Of a stretch of 64,000 nt of DNA, positions 44,571-56,472 are shown in pieces. Location of the stretch: contig WELA01002119.1 in assembly GCA_009602735.1 (NCBI GenBank), forward strand, positions 190,982 to 254,981. The letters run 5' to 3'. A model generated the notes under the pieces. It was not told where the DNA came from. It made no database searches and was given only the letters and a program-made list of their open reading frames with translations. The position numbers and the translations under genes are program-made. Within the stretch, counting starts at the first letter, position 1. Every line of letters starts with the position of its first letter. This DNA is from Mesotaenium endlicherianum (lineage: Eukaryota; Streptophyta; Zygnematophyceae; Zygnematales; Mesotaeniaceae).

Positions 44571-46157
44571 GGCGGGCTTCGCCGCCATGGCTGGCTGCTT
44601 GGTTAGTTGGGCCTCGCATGGCCTCCCATTGCTTTTCGTGATGATCTATTTGCTTGGACGTCGACGAGTGTCACTGACTTTTCTCAATGTTTTGGTCTTC
44701 GTGATTCTTTGGAGTTGCTTTTGTGAGAGAAATTTGCAGCCCCTCTCACACATTTTAACTATCGAGTGTATCAAGAACGCAGGAGCATGTAGTGATTTAG
44801 ATTGTATGGGGATGAGCATACGCCTTTTAGATGGTTTTAATGATGGCCCTAGGGTGGTAGCCTTGAACGTGAAAGTAAGTGCAACTAGGCCTGCGGAACA
44901 AGTAGAAGCCGACATATCTAGAAGTGAATGATAGACTTAGTCGGCCAGCAACTGCTAGCTACAGGCTGACTGTGAATTGGTTGTTGGGCTCAAGTGTGGC
45001 AGGCCGACGTCGAGGCGCGTACATGGACAGCCAGAGACCAGCCCGAAATGACTTAGCGAATTGTCCGAAAGTTCCCGACGCTGCCAGGCGCACGTAGCCA
45101 CGCATAAGGGCCCGCATCCAACTGGACGTGACAGGCAGCAGGCGGGTTTAGGCCTGCTCGTCAGAGTCACTCGTGTTCATTGCAACGACTGTCTAACGTT
45201 GCGGTCAAGCGCAAATAGTGGATATGAACTACTACAAAATTCCACTCATGCATACTTACACTTATTTAAATACAGCCGTTAGGTTTCGGCAGCTATTTAA
45301 GCGCATTCTTGAAAAACCACTTGTCATGAAGTTCGTGCCGTGTGGCAACCCCGAAACTAAAGAACTAAAATAAATTTGAACAAAAAAGGACTCAGCTACG
45401 CTTGGTACGGAACTTCGTATTCGAGAGCCCGAGGGTTTTAATTCGCGAGTAGGGTTGGTTGGCAGCAGTTGGCGAAGGGTCCGACCTCGTCACCAGCAAC
45501 AGGGCGAGCAAGCTCGCCGCCATAGCCGTAGACGTAGGCACCACGAGGGTGTAAATGTAAGCGGAGGCTACTAGATACAATAGATATCGCATCTGTGCAT
45601 ATTACACTCGTGCTGAAAGCGAACAGAAAGTCGCCCTTGTCGTAGGGTAAGCATAGGTGAGGATTCAGGAATAAAAGCTAGGGGCCTACAAGTACTTAAT
45701 TGTGACGAGCTTTGGTCATGTTTGGTCATGTTGAAGAGGACACTCCCCGCCCGTGCCTCGAGTCAAAGTAGCAGCTAGACTTGCCCCGTCGTTTGGACTA
45801 AGCGTGCTCACTTTACGTGCAGCAATTGCAAACTGTGGATCGAGCCCAATTTTCTCAGCACAGATTTTGGAACATAGCCACACTTTAAACCGTGAGACAT
45901 GCAACAGGTCTTAGTGTTGAGTAGTAGAGGTATTGGAAGGATTGCAAACTAATGGTTTTATCAACCAAGTGTCCGCCTTATGTCGTGCTGAGTGAGGTCA
46001 ATGGTGAAAGACTTTGCAGGGCATATTCAGGGTTGCTCTTGAACCAGTCGTTTTAGAAGACCCTAAAAAATTAGCAATCATTACAGAAAGCGGTCCTTTT
46101 CAGCTTGTAGGCACCATAGGTGACTTGAATATAGACTTTGGTAGGGGGGAGTCGGAC
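44571..46157. other. Intergenic DNA upstream of the SHI/STY gene
   Basis: No supported gene. A minus-strand ATG frame at 45392-45592 (66 residues) has a hydrophobic N-terminus and a basic tail, and is listed as a finding only. The last 140 bases before the SHI/STY ATG are open in its frame, so the protein could start earlier or an upstream exon could splice in at the TTTGCAG near 46013-46019. Confidence 0.5.
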
Positions 46158-47587
46158 ATGGAGCCTGGACCTGGGCTCGACCCCCCTGGATGCGCTGGTG
46201 AGGTTGCCGCACAACCACAGGGTTCTCATGGAAATGCTAGGGAGGGGAGTGCAGCATGCACGGAATGTGGTAATTCAGCAAAGAAAGATTGTCAGTATCA
46301 TCGCTGCAGAACCTGCTGTAAGGCCAGAGGCTTTTTATGCCCTACTCATATCAAGAGCACGTGGGTGCCAGCTGCCAAACGTAGAGAACGCCAAGCAGCA
46401 GAAGCAGAGGCCGCAGTTGCCACAGGAACTTTGCTTCCCGAAAAGAATAAGAGGCAGAAATCAACAGCTTCCTCCACTCCCAGCACCAGCACCAGTGGAG
46501 GGGGCATAGGTGTTGACGAGCTGGCTGTGGCCGCTCAGGCACATGGTGAGCCATCTCTTTTCTCTTTTCTCTTACACCATTTTCACTGTCGTGTCTGATA
46601 TTATGGTAATACTGGTTGATTATTGCCCCATCAAGTATGCCAGGAGGAGGCTTTGTAACTGCTTGGCATAGCTTTTCTTCTATGTTTTGGGCTTGTGTAC
46701 GCCGCCACTCTTTTCAAGCAAGCAAGCACTTTATAATATCTAACACAACAATACGTGCAACATTAGCAATTGAAAGCTTGATGCTCGTCCGCTTCGCCTA
46801 ATGCAGTCCATGGCCTGGATGCCCATCCACCTTCCTGCTACAATTGTTGTTGTAGTACTTGCATTCCGTCTTGACACACCTTCCAAGAGCAGGTGAATGT
46901 CATTGCCTTTCTGGGGTCCTTACCACTTTGGGACATTTGTTAAATTATTCACTCTATTTCCTTGTGTCACATATTCAAGGAGCCCTCTCCTCTTATTAGG
47001 TCTATCTTTCCTCCATGTGGGCTGGGATTCTTGTTGACCTTATTTTGTACAGGGCCTGCCTCAGCTTCTCCCTCGCTTCTTCTACAATCAGGAAGTGGAG
47101 TCAAGCAAACCTGTAGCTGGCACCAATCAATAATGAGGGAAGGGATGTTTCTTGCTTTGTGAGAACAGCAATCGCATCGAAGCTGCCCCTGCCTGCGGAA
47201 GTCACGGCACAGACGCTCCTCAAGAGCGTGTGCCTCACGGGTGTGGAGGACGGCGTCTTTGAGTTCGGGTACCACGCCACTGTGAAAGTGGGCGGGCACA
47301 TCTTCAAGGGTGTGCTGTACAACGCGGGGATCGACCCCAACAACCCGCCTGCGCACCCCCTGCAGCAGCAGCAGCTGCAGCTGCACCAGCCGCCCCCATC
47401 GCACCACAGCTCCAACAACGGTGAGATGAGCGCCGTCGTGAGCATGAACTCCCGGCCCATCGCCAGCCTGGGCCTGCTCGACTCTGCGCTCTACGGCCCC
47501 TCCAGCAGCCTGATGGGCGTCGACAGCAAAGTGCACGCGGTGCAGGACCTTTTTCACGGGCCATCGCTCGGCTCCCTGGGACTGTAG
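46158..47587 (+). CDS. SHI/STY (SRS) family zinc-finger transcription factor, 2 exons
   Basis: Exons 46158-46545 and 47169-47587 join in phase across a 623-nt GT-AG intron to give about 268 residues. Residues 34-63 are the RING-like zinc finger C-x2-C-x7-C-x4-C-x2-CC-x6-C ([16 protein letters not shown]), followed by the diagnostic [16 protein letters not shown]. Exon 2 encodes the IGGH domain ([34 protein letters not shown]), with Val for the first Ile. In this family the finger binds promoter DNA and the IGGH region mediates dimerisation. Members activate auxin-biosynthesis genes and shape organ growth; bryophytes also carry them. The tail is Gln/His/Ser-rich. The ATG at 46158 is the first good candidate, but the frame is open upstream to 46014, so the N-terminus is uncertain. 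Confidence 0.92.
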
Positions 47588-49913
47588 TGGGCCCAATGGG
47601 CATGCTAGCTTAGCTGATTGGTCAGAGGCGGGGTGGATCCGAGGGGCACACCCACACGCCCTTCCCCTTCTCGAGTCCCGGTGGGGGGAGGCAGACCACA
47701 GGGCAGGACTCTGTTGTGCCCTTCTTTTTACTAGCAGGATGAGGCGGACAGGTGGCAGGCAGGGGGCTAGCATCTTCAGAGACTTTTTGTCTCTATGTCA
47801 TATTGAGACTGGGTCGGTGCAGATTGTCTCGCGTGGCAGGGGTTCTGGATTTATTTTCTTTTGGGGGGGTGGGGGGGTAATGGTGGGAATGTAAGGGCCG
47901 TCGAGGGATAAGTGTGCATATCGGGTTAGGAGCGATTCCAGTCGGGGATGTAGGAGTGTAGGCCTTCCAGTGTCAACGTACATACTGCCTGAGGCATGTT
48001 GGAGCTCAAGCTAAAGAGGTGATGTGGGTTACATATTGTATTCTGGATTGTGTACAAAAGAAGGGTTGCCAGAGTTAGATATGTAGATTTTGGTTGTGAA
48101 AGAAGGGCAGTCGTTTGCCTGGAACAGCCGATAGAGTGTTGAGGGAGGTTGTTCCAGGACAAGCTTAGGTCTTTGCTGTCAGGAAGTCCTTGACCAGAAT
48201 TGGGTGGACTGGCATCTGTCACGTTCTGTTCTCTGAGGGGGCTGGTGATTTTGCGAGGAAAGCAACAGTTAAAAGTGTAGGAGTAACATGTAATATATAC
48301 CCTCTGTTATTAGTCTGTGAATATGTTCTTGTCAAGCTTAGCCCCAATAAGTATCACTTCCTAGACACTTCTAGCTTATGGGCAGCTTCTGGGGCTCAGG
48401 TAGTACGTACACATATACATATACGGTAGAAATACAGGTGCAGGTTAGCCAGTACTTAAATTTCAGAAGGGAATAAAAATCATATTCAGGTAGTGCCTCT
48501 GAATTTTTGGTATGAATGAACTTTCCAGTTTTGATGAAAGTGTGGAGCAGCTTGGTTGATTTTCTTGATGCAATGCTCTTGTCTGGAATATGTCTCCTGA
48601 ATATAATTCTTGTAGTCATTTGCGATGAATCCAATGTATAGGGTTTAGCAAGAGGGCACTTATGGATTAACTTGTAGGTTTCTCAAAGTTCTACGAGGAG
48701 AATGTGACTAGTTTGTAGCAGCTAGGACATGAAGCTTCTATGAAGATTTACTTTCATTACTTTGTTAGACTAGAGACAAGGCAATACACACGCAACGTAA
48801 CACTTCAGTTGTCCATGCCAAATACGTTGCAAAATAATACATATACATGATGCAGCCAGCTCCTTGTCTTTTAGACATGCAATGATTCTTACGCTTTAAG
48901 AATTAAGGGACAATATTAAAAGGGAGCGCTTGTAAATTTCTATGGTGCGACAGTTCGCAAGAAGTTTTCTGACTGTGGATTGCCAGAACAAGAGAAACAA
49001 ACTGTATACAGTCATAAAAAAACATATATATCTCGCTCTTTTTATTACTCAAATTTGTTGGAAGTTACAGACGTTTGTCATAATCTGGAATAGCCTTGAA
49101 TTCATGCAAATGAACAATTTGACAATTTGTGTCCAAATTGCCTGATTTCGAAAGAAAGAAGGTGATTGTAGAAAGAATAGTAGGAGTAGTAGTATGCTAC
49201 AATTGCGCGTCATCTGTTCTTGTCTAGTCCTTTCCTACATGCTGCTACGCTTATCTGTACTTGACTAATTACAAAAACAATACAAAAGGTCAAGACAACT
49301 ATATTCCAACTCCTACCAACAGTCAGGATTGGCAACTGGACTCTTGCTGTGTTGAGGTTGTCTGTCGAATCGCCGCCGTTGGTTATTGCCAATCGACATA
49401 ACATATTGCAACACTAACAACAACAACCACACTATTGTGCATGGCTAAGACTATCGCTGGCACCAACTTCGTTGCCTGTCTCGTGCACCTCCTAGTGGAG
49501 TGGAGGGTTAGAGGGGTGGGTGGGTGGGTCTATGTAGCAGCTACCTTCCTGCTGCAATGAGGCTTCTTTGCAAAGAGAAGCCTTATGAGGGTTTCGTTTG
49601 TCGATGAGACACAACACGTGTGAAATAGATCAAATTTGAACACTTGTCAAACTTTGGTTCGCGCAAACCTTCAATTTAACAGTACAGAGTTGTTTCTTGC
49701 ATATTGACATGGTATAAGTAAAATATATAAGTGGCATGAATGCTACGACCAAGAATTTGTTATACCTTGAACCACATTACGCAAATGAGTTTCTAAGCCG
49801 GCATACACAAAATACAGGTCCCCATACATATGTTCAGGGCTTAATGAGAAGAACCACAAATGAGTAGACTTGCAGCTGTATACTTGCCTAATATTCACGA
49901 CACTTGGGCCATT
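47588..49913. other. 3' UTR of the SHI/STY gene and intergenic DNA
   Basis: The first several hundred bases are GC-rich with a G-run near 47863-47877 and are probably 3' UTR. The rest is AT-rich. I see no coding, RNA or repeat feature that I can support. Confidence 0.55.
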
Positions 49914-52900
49914 TCACATTTTATCGCTAAGATACGGCAAAGCAGTACAAGTAAGCTGTACTTTTTTTGGAGAAAGAGTAGATACATGTATGCAGTTTTT
50001 GTAAACAAACTGCTGGATTTCAACAAACAAACAGATGCCATGCTTCAAGGAATATGGTGAAAGCTCCCTCGACCTCTTCATTAGAATCAGTAAGTCTTCA
50101 CAAGTACGACGCTCTACATCAGGAGTGCACACATGCCAAGCCAAGACTTCCTTGAAATTGCTCGGGTATCTATGCTTTACATAATCTGGAGCAGTGTGAA
50201 GTGAGTATCCTAGCTCTGCCTGTATTTCCAAATCAAAGTCCTGGAGTCCCTGGTGTACATTTTCAGAAAGGCCAAAATTGTCACCTAATTCATCAGGAGG
50301 TAAATCCGCAGATACAACATCCTCCTCTCCCATCAAGTTGTTGACAATTGTACTTTCATTGTGATCTTCTCTTAACACTTCCGTTTCCAACCTTTCATGA
50401 GTTTCTTCGGCATCTCCAGACTGGTCACTGAGTACATTCACGCTTTCTGTTTTTGCTTCTACATGGTCAGAGTCAGCCTCCTCTCTGGTCAGAGCTTCAC
50501 GCGTTACCCCATTGATTGGCTCTACAACACCTTGGCTGCTCTGGATGCCTCCTCCATTACACCTTTGAGGATAATCAGCAAGCCTTTCCAACACCTCGTC
50601 GTGCCTGTTCTTTGAGTCCAGCAACTCAAAATGATCGTCAAACTCAAAGACGTCTTTTGCGTAACTCTGATCATTTTTCTTCATGAATGGTTGCATGAGG
50701 TAGCTCATGAAGCTGGGCATGCCCTTCCAAGGCTGACCCCTTTTGTGCGACTTCTGCCAAGATGCCAACAAGAGGACCAAGCACCGAACAACCAATATAT
50801 GCACCCGGTAAGAGCGCTGGCTTAAATCTATCAGTTGCGACTAACAGTAACAATTGTTTCATCATGATGAGAGACAGTGAACGTCAGCAAAGAAGACTTA
50901 CATGGATAGTCTGAGTCCGCCCACTTGGTTGTGCAGGAGTCCAACTTTTAGACGGTGATGTTTCCTCCCTGTGACTGGTACCTTGTGCAGTCTCAACTGC
51001 CAGGACATTTTCCACAGCAGCAAGTCCTGTTGTCTTTGTCAACTTCTTGGTCACTACCTCTGCACTTTCCAGAATAATCTTAACTTCACGCTGGTCATCA
51101 CCAACGGCAGCTGGCTCCTGCTCCCTTGCAATTTTGGTAGCAGATGGTTGCTCTAATACTTCATCATTCACGTCGTCCTTGTCATCCTTTATCATTGGAG
51201 CTGCAACCGGAGCTTCCCCGACTTCTACCCTTGCGGAACTCTCTACATGACTTATAGCAGCCCCTGCATCATGTACCTTTCCTTGGGTATTCGGACTGAC
51301 ATCGTGGCTACGAATCTTCTGTACAAGTTCAGATGCTTCCTTTGGCAACATATGCCTTCCAGGATGTCCATAAGCATCGTCTGCTACAACTTCTTGAGCT
51401 TGCATGTCGCCTGACAATTCCTTGGAGCTTAATCCCCCATTGACATCCTGCAAAGGTTCCCCTTTCGCCAGCTCGTCTCTTCTAGGCAGGTTTGGACAAT
51501 CTTGATCCAACCTTAATCTGTTAACAATGGGCTCTTCCATAACCTCCTTCGCTACTTCTGCCAGACCTAATACTGGATCCTTTAAATGCAACCGAAAACC
51601 ATCAACTGACGCCCCAGGTTCCTGTATACTGTGATCTTGAGGCTCCTTCAGAGAATCGGCGGAGGCAAGCTGTGCATCAGGATCTACAACTTCAGGCCAC
51701 CACTCTTCGCAACCTTCCCCCCTCATTTTCGGTGCATCTGGGAGACCAGATTCAAGTTGTGGTTGGGTGATGGGCTGAGCACTAAAGGTAGCCCTGCAAG
51801 CAAAGGAAATCAAGTCATTTCTGCGTCATTAAAAAATGAACAGGTACTCAGCCAAGCCTGATATAGTCAACGAGGTGTCTGTAGCAATCAATCCCCTGCA
51901 AGGTAAAGAAAAAAGAGCTCAAATAGACATATCCTGCCACCAGAGACAAATGAACCACTTACTCTTCTTCAGGAGGCAGTCCACAGGGAGTATCTGGAAT
52001 GGAAAGGGGCCTGTACTCTGTTAATGATGAAGGCTGTCCATTTTCACAGATATCTTGTGGGCTGATTGGCGAGCCTTCGATTTTTCTGCGCTTTGCTGAA
52101 AGTGTTGGAGAAACAGGCGGTGACCGTTCTTGCGACTTCATGAAATGATCTAATCCTCCATAGCCAGGTGACTGCCATCCAACTAGTACCAACTTAGAGT
52201 TGCAGCACAGCACTCTGAACAAACTACTGCATTTGGCATAGTCGGTGTTGCACAAAAGTATAAGTGCTGCAGGTCCAAGGTGGCCATTGGCTTTTCCCAT
52301 CATGGAAAATACAGGTGATGCTCTTTAAGGAGGTCACTACTTACCTCGTTTACATCGCTGCTAGTGCAAGGCAAATGACCAGAATCTGCGGGGGAGCTTA
52401 ATGGTGTGGGGCAGTGCTCTTGGTAATCATCAGGAGTCTCTTCATCTTGACGCCTGATATTACTACCTGGCACGTTACATCACACCAAGAGCAAACACAG
52501 ATTACTCACAAGCTAGGCCAATAATAAGTATATAAGTTGCACACTATGCTGCACGGCAATGAGAACACGCTTAGCTGACTCTGAAGAAACACCATCATAA
52601 CAGAACAGCTTGGCATAGAAGCACAACCTGTTATCTTTGCGTAAAACTCCTCCTGAGAATGTGATAGCTTAGACGTCTCCACGATCTGCAATCCACCCCA
52701 GAAGAGTGAACAAGAATGCAGATTCGCTCATTCGTATATAGTGGAAGATAGTACCAACCGTGGCCTTTACTAGTCAAAACTCGGCTTCTGTCTATTTGCT
52801 GCAATGACTATATCTATGCTACGTGTAGCATGGCCATCTCATACATAAAGGTCCTATCATTTCTGCAGCATCCATCAAAATAACTTTAAGGTGCGCAAAG

Positions 52901-52943
52901 CTGAACTGCATGCGTTGCTTACCAGTCCGTAATCGCCTTCCAT
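49914..52943 (-). CDS. Predicted acidic nuclear-type protein of unknown function, 6 exons
   Basis: Minus-strand exons in coding order: 52943-52923, 52685-52510, 52453-52345, 52192-51963, 51793-50902 and 50753-49914. All phases join, giving about 755 residues. The introns are GT-AG (237, 56, 152, 169 and 148 nt; the 56-nt one is short and least certain). The product starts MEGDYGLIVETSKLSHSQ. It has a KRRK patch amid SP and TP sites (SPTLSAKRRKIEGSPISP, a likely nuclear signal with phosphorylation sites), then a long acidic region of low complexity, then a more ordered stretch (MPSFMSYLMQPFMKKN, DVFEFDDHFELLDS, PSNFKEVLAWHV). I recognise no family. Two large exons carry most of the sequence. 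The start exon is tiny and is placed by its ATG and donor only. Confidence 0.55.
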
Positions 52944-53619
52944 CTGTTCACAGCATTATATAGATAACCTTTTTCATCATCGTATACTGATTCTATTCCT
53001 TATTCTACAGAACTTTCAACTTTTCCAGAGATTCTTGATATTAAGTCGGCAATTTACTTGAGTGCAACCAAATTGACCAACGGAGTATCAGAACTTAGAG
53101 ATTCTCACAACTGCACCTCCTAGATGTCTAGGGTAAAGAATGTGACGTAAGCCTTGTCATATTTTGCTATTATCTTGTGCCTCAGCCTGCTTTAGCAACT
53201 TCTACAATGAAGGCCGTGGCTCTATATAGAGATTACGGACGCGTTTTAACTCCAGGAGACACCTTCATTAGCAAGCTCTAAAAACCGCTGCTTGCTAAGG
53301 TACCTCGAGGAGTCACTTCGCGCTTCACAGGACGCGCGGTCTTTCACTTTCGCTTTTTGCCGATTTGGCCTGTCGTCATTTGTGACGTCGTTCGAGGTCT
53401 TGCCAACTGTGGCCGACACATTTTGGTGCATTTTGGCACCCGTGGGCCGTGACCTCCCGTGAGTCGTTAGTCGTGACCCGGCCTACAATTTTCGAAAGTG
53501 CACTTATTGCAGGTAAATTTTATTTTTCTTTTGCAGATTATCTCAGTTCATTGCAAATTATGTATGACCAGAGTCAGCTTCCTTCAGTCATGGTTTTCCA
53601 CGTTGTTAGTGGAGTCGTC
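52944..53619. other. 5' flank of the minus-strand gene
   Basis: Probably the 5' UTR and promoter of the gene ending at 49914. A 61-codon minus-strand ATG frame (53246-53431) could be an upstream ORF or noise. No defined element is visible. Confidence 0.4.
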
Positions 53620-53745
53620 CTCTTGCTCCTCTCCGTATGCTCGTGCCCCATGCGCGTCAAGGTCGTTGCCTGCAGGAGGAGGTGCTGCAGCAGCAGCAGA
53701 CGGGGAAATTCAAAAATAAATGGCGGGATGGCGCTTTGGGACCCA
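53620..53745. repeat. 126-bp direct repeat, left copy
   Basis: It is almost identical to 55811-55936 (about seven differences by eye, no gaps), and similarity stops sharply on both sides. It includes GCAGCAGCAGCAGACG and a TGGCGGGATGGCGCTTTGGG stretch. On the minus strand each copy carries an ATG followed by GHE-TERSK codons. Confidence 0.9.
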
Positions 53746-54487
53746 CGTGGGAGGGCACCAATACATTGAAGTGTTTTGTGGTTGCATCTCAATACTTGCA
53801 GCGATGCTTGTGAGGCAACCCCTGGTGCACACATGTATTTTGGGAGGAATATTTAGTGTGTCAGACGTATCAGTATCATGATTCACAGGTGCAACTTTGC
53901 ATCACAGTGCACAATGTTGCATACACATACCACTTCAATCTCATCGCACATTACAAGGATGCATAAAGTAAAAACATCTCCTTTCTGGAAATTCTTTTGC
54001 ACTAAGAATGAAGTGTCACAATGATGGCATAGGGGATTCCATGAGATTGAAAACGAGAGCAGAGATCCAGGCAGCAAAAATCTGAAACTGATGGACAATG
54101 CGCATGCCCATTGCAGAGCAACATCTGTCTGCCAATACTTGCTCATAGCTGTAATGCCAAACAAAATGTGCTCAATCTGATGAGCTCATCGACCAAACAA
54201 TTAGCGTCAAGCCTAAAGAAAGCCTACAGTAAGAAGCTGGCTTATAGACGCTTCAACGAGCCTAACAGCTCTTTACCCTGCATAATGATTAGACTTCCAC
54301 TGTATCTTTAGCTTCTTGAGAAAAAAAAAGAGGAGTGGAAGGAGTGCAAAAGGCAAGAGGCGGAGAAGATTGAATCTGCTATTGACACAATACGGACATA
54401 GCATTTTTGAAGGCATCAGAACAATAAAAAAGCTATGAAGGAAGCAGCGGTGCACGTTAATTCACATGAACTACATATTGATGAATG

Positions 54488-55157
54488 AGTAAAAGTTATA
54501 TTAAGTCTAAAAAACTGCCTATCGTGCTATAGTCCTGCATATGGCCTACACCTAAGAGAAAAGAAAAACTCACTAATACTAGGAAGCTACAAAAAGTGGC
54601 ACCATGGCTTTAAATACGCAGCGTGTGGTTATCAGGCCTTGATCTCCAGCTACGGGTTTCACATAGCTCGCAATTGTCAAGAGCTAGAGCAAACGGCGCA
54701 CTTGTATGTGAAGCTAGCAATAGGCATAGCCTTGGCAGGCATTGCATCGGATGTTCTCGTGTCCAGTACACAGTCTCTCACACGGATCGGTGTCGGAGCA
54801 GACCAGGCAATTGTGGCGGATATCACCATCCTTCATGTGGGCCCTGAAGCTGCATGTCACACAATCAGGGCTTGGCTACGTCTCTCAGGTACAAAGCGTC
54901 GACACACAGCCAGGAGAATGAGGTGTGAAACTCCCGTTTCAGAAACATCCTCAGAAACAGGCATGCACTTGCATACAGGCCACACTAGCGGTGATACTCT
55001 GAGCAAGCATAGACAGATGAATACTTTAGCGGTACACGTAGTCATTACAAAAGAAGACTATCAAGCCCTAGCTCCATCACGCTGGGCACATATTACGATT
55101 ACGCACGCTGCGCTCTTCCATCAATGCAAGCTGGAGTGCCTAGAGTGCTCATATTGA
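54488..55157 (+). other. Orphan open frame between the 126-bp repeats
   Basis: About 222 codons without a stop, which is long for this base composition. It contains phrases such as LYVKLAIGIALAGIASDVL and IVADITILHVGPEAACHTI. No good ATG lies near its start, no family is recognised and no splice structure is clear. It may be an exon, a decayed gene or chance. Confidence 0.25.
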
Positions 55158-55449
55158 GCTCCGTGATAGAGCTTCAGTGCCCAACGCCATGGCCCACAGC
55201 CACCATCATCCGAGTTAGTTGGAGCGTGCAAGGTTCTTGTAGTCTAGCCGATTGATTATACCTGCTGCATGGATAGTGTAACGACGATTGCAATGGTACT
55301 CCACTTGACTTCTTCAGTTTTAAGAACGTCAGCACAGGTGCAACTCGAACAAACAGGAAGATACAAACACATTCACTCTAAAAACAGGCTAGGACCAGGA
55401 GCTGCCCTATGACAACTGCAGACCTCGTGACAAAAAAGTGGGAAATATA

Positions 55450-55842
55450 TTAGAGAATCCAGGCCTGATAAAACATGCAGGCGTCCAACATATTATTACC
55501 AGGCCAGGAGGATGGATAAAGGGTGAAGTTGGTGTAAAATGTACCTTTGCAAGTGTTTCTGTTGAAGTACGGGTAGGGAGCCATTGCACGGGTCTGCACT
55601 GAAGAAGAGCTGCGCCTCGCAAGAGAAACCACGCCTTGCAGCTCCGTGTGCGTGGCCGGGTCCCTCACACTCAATTCAGTGCAGACCCCTCGGCGACAGG
55701 AATGCGGCAGGTCCAACGCCTCGGAGGAGCACACATTGACAACGATCTTGAGGACTGCCATGAGCTTGTCATGCGATTTCGCCGCCCTCCTCCTCCTCCT
55801 CCTCCTATAGCTCTTGCTCCTCTCCGTCTGCTCATGCCCCAT
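55450..55842 (-). other. Possible short gene or first exon starting in the right 126-bp repeat
   Basis: The minus-strand ATG at 55842 opens a 130-codon frame: GHEQTERSK, an Arg run (encoded by a CTC-rich tract), then KLMAVLKIVVNVCSSEALDLPHSC. A GTACAT donor-like site follows RNTCK. The left repeat copy carries the same ATG but a different continuation. I cannot identify it. Confidence 0.25.
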
Positions 55843-55936
55843 GCGCGTCGAGGTCGTTGCATGCAGGAGGAGGTGCTGCAGCAGCAGCAGACGGGTTAAT
55901 TCAAAAATAAATGGCGGGATGGCGCTTTGGGACCCA
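55811..55936. repeat. 126-bp direct repeat, right copy
   Basis: Partner of 53620-53745, 2191 bp away in the same orientation. Confidence 0.9.
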
Positions 55937-56239
55937 TCCGACGCACGCTACAACTATATAGCTAGCTGGGTGCACGCTGCATGCATGGTGGCGTTACGAT
56001 TGATTAAGCTATGACCTTACTCGCATATTGATTATTGCAGCCATGAAACTCTCCCGCTTCAAATTGCTGTGGCGGAGGGTGTGCTGTGCGTAGAGTGACT
56101 GGCATGTGAGGTGGGAAAAAGGAAAAGGTTGTCGGACCCACTCCACACACGCGCGGGCGGTCGGTCAGACACGAGGCTGGCTAAAACAGCAACTTCGAAG
56201 AAGTCATTCGGTCCTGACTTGTCGGCAGATACGTCAGCC

Positions 56240-56321
56240 CGTGTTCGGCAGGATTCGAACCTGCGCGGGCGAAGCCCACATGATTTCTAGTCATGCCCGA
56301 TAACCACTCCGGCACGAACAC
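56240..56321 (-). tRNA. tRNA-Ser (AGA)
   Basis: An 82-nt class II tRNA on the minus strand. Acceptor stem GTGTTCG pairs with CGAACAC and the discriminator is G. The anticodon stem CATGA/TCATG encloses loop CTAGAAA, giving anticodon AGA. A long variable arm (TGGGC-TTCG-CCCGC) identifies serine, and the T arm is GCAGG-TTCGAAT-CCTGC. No intron and no encoded CCA. The B box GGTTCGAATCC is intact, and the nearest T4 terminator lies about 54 nt downstream. It sits 152 bp upstream of the cyclin H ATG, pointing away from it. Confidence 0.96.
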
Positions 56322-56472
56322 CAGCTTGCATCATGTCTGACCAATGTCATAATCTACTATGTATTTTGCCTTTGGTCCATAGGACTCTTATTAAGTGATT
56401 GACACTCGTTCGCGCATCCTTTCAAATATTTAAATTAGCTTGGTGTCTTGGCGTTTAGGACTCCGGAATTCC

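Noticed and set aside
52530-52640. Alternative minus-strand frame reading RLCFYAKLFCYDGVSSES across the second exon of the unknown gene
   Set aside because: It looks protein-like but does not connect in phase with the neighbouring exons, whereas the chosen frame does through a GTGAGT donor.
55700-55760. Ferredoxin-like LPHSCRRGVC in the minus-strand frame at 55450-55842
   Set aside because: The third Cys of C-x4-C-x2-C is missing, and no other ferredoxin feature surrounds it.
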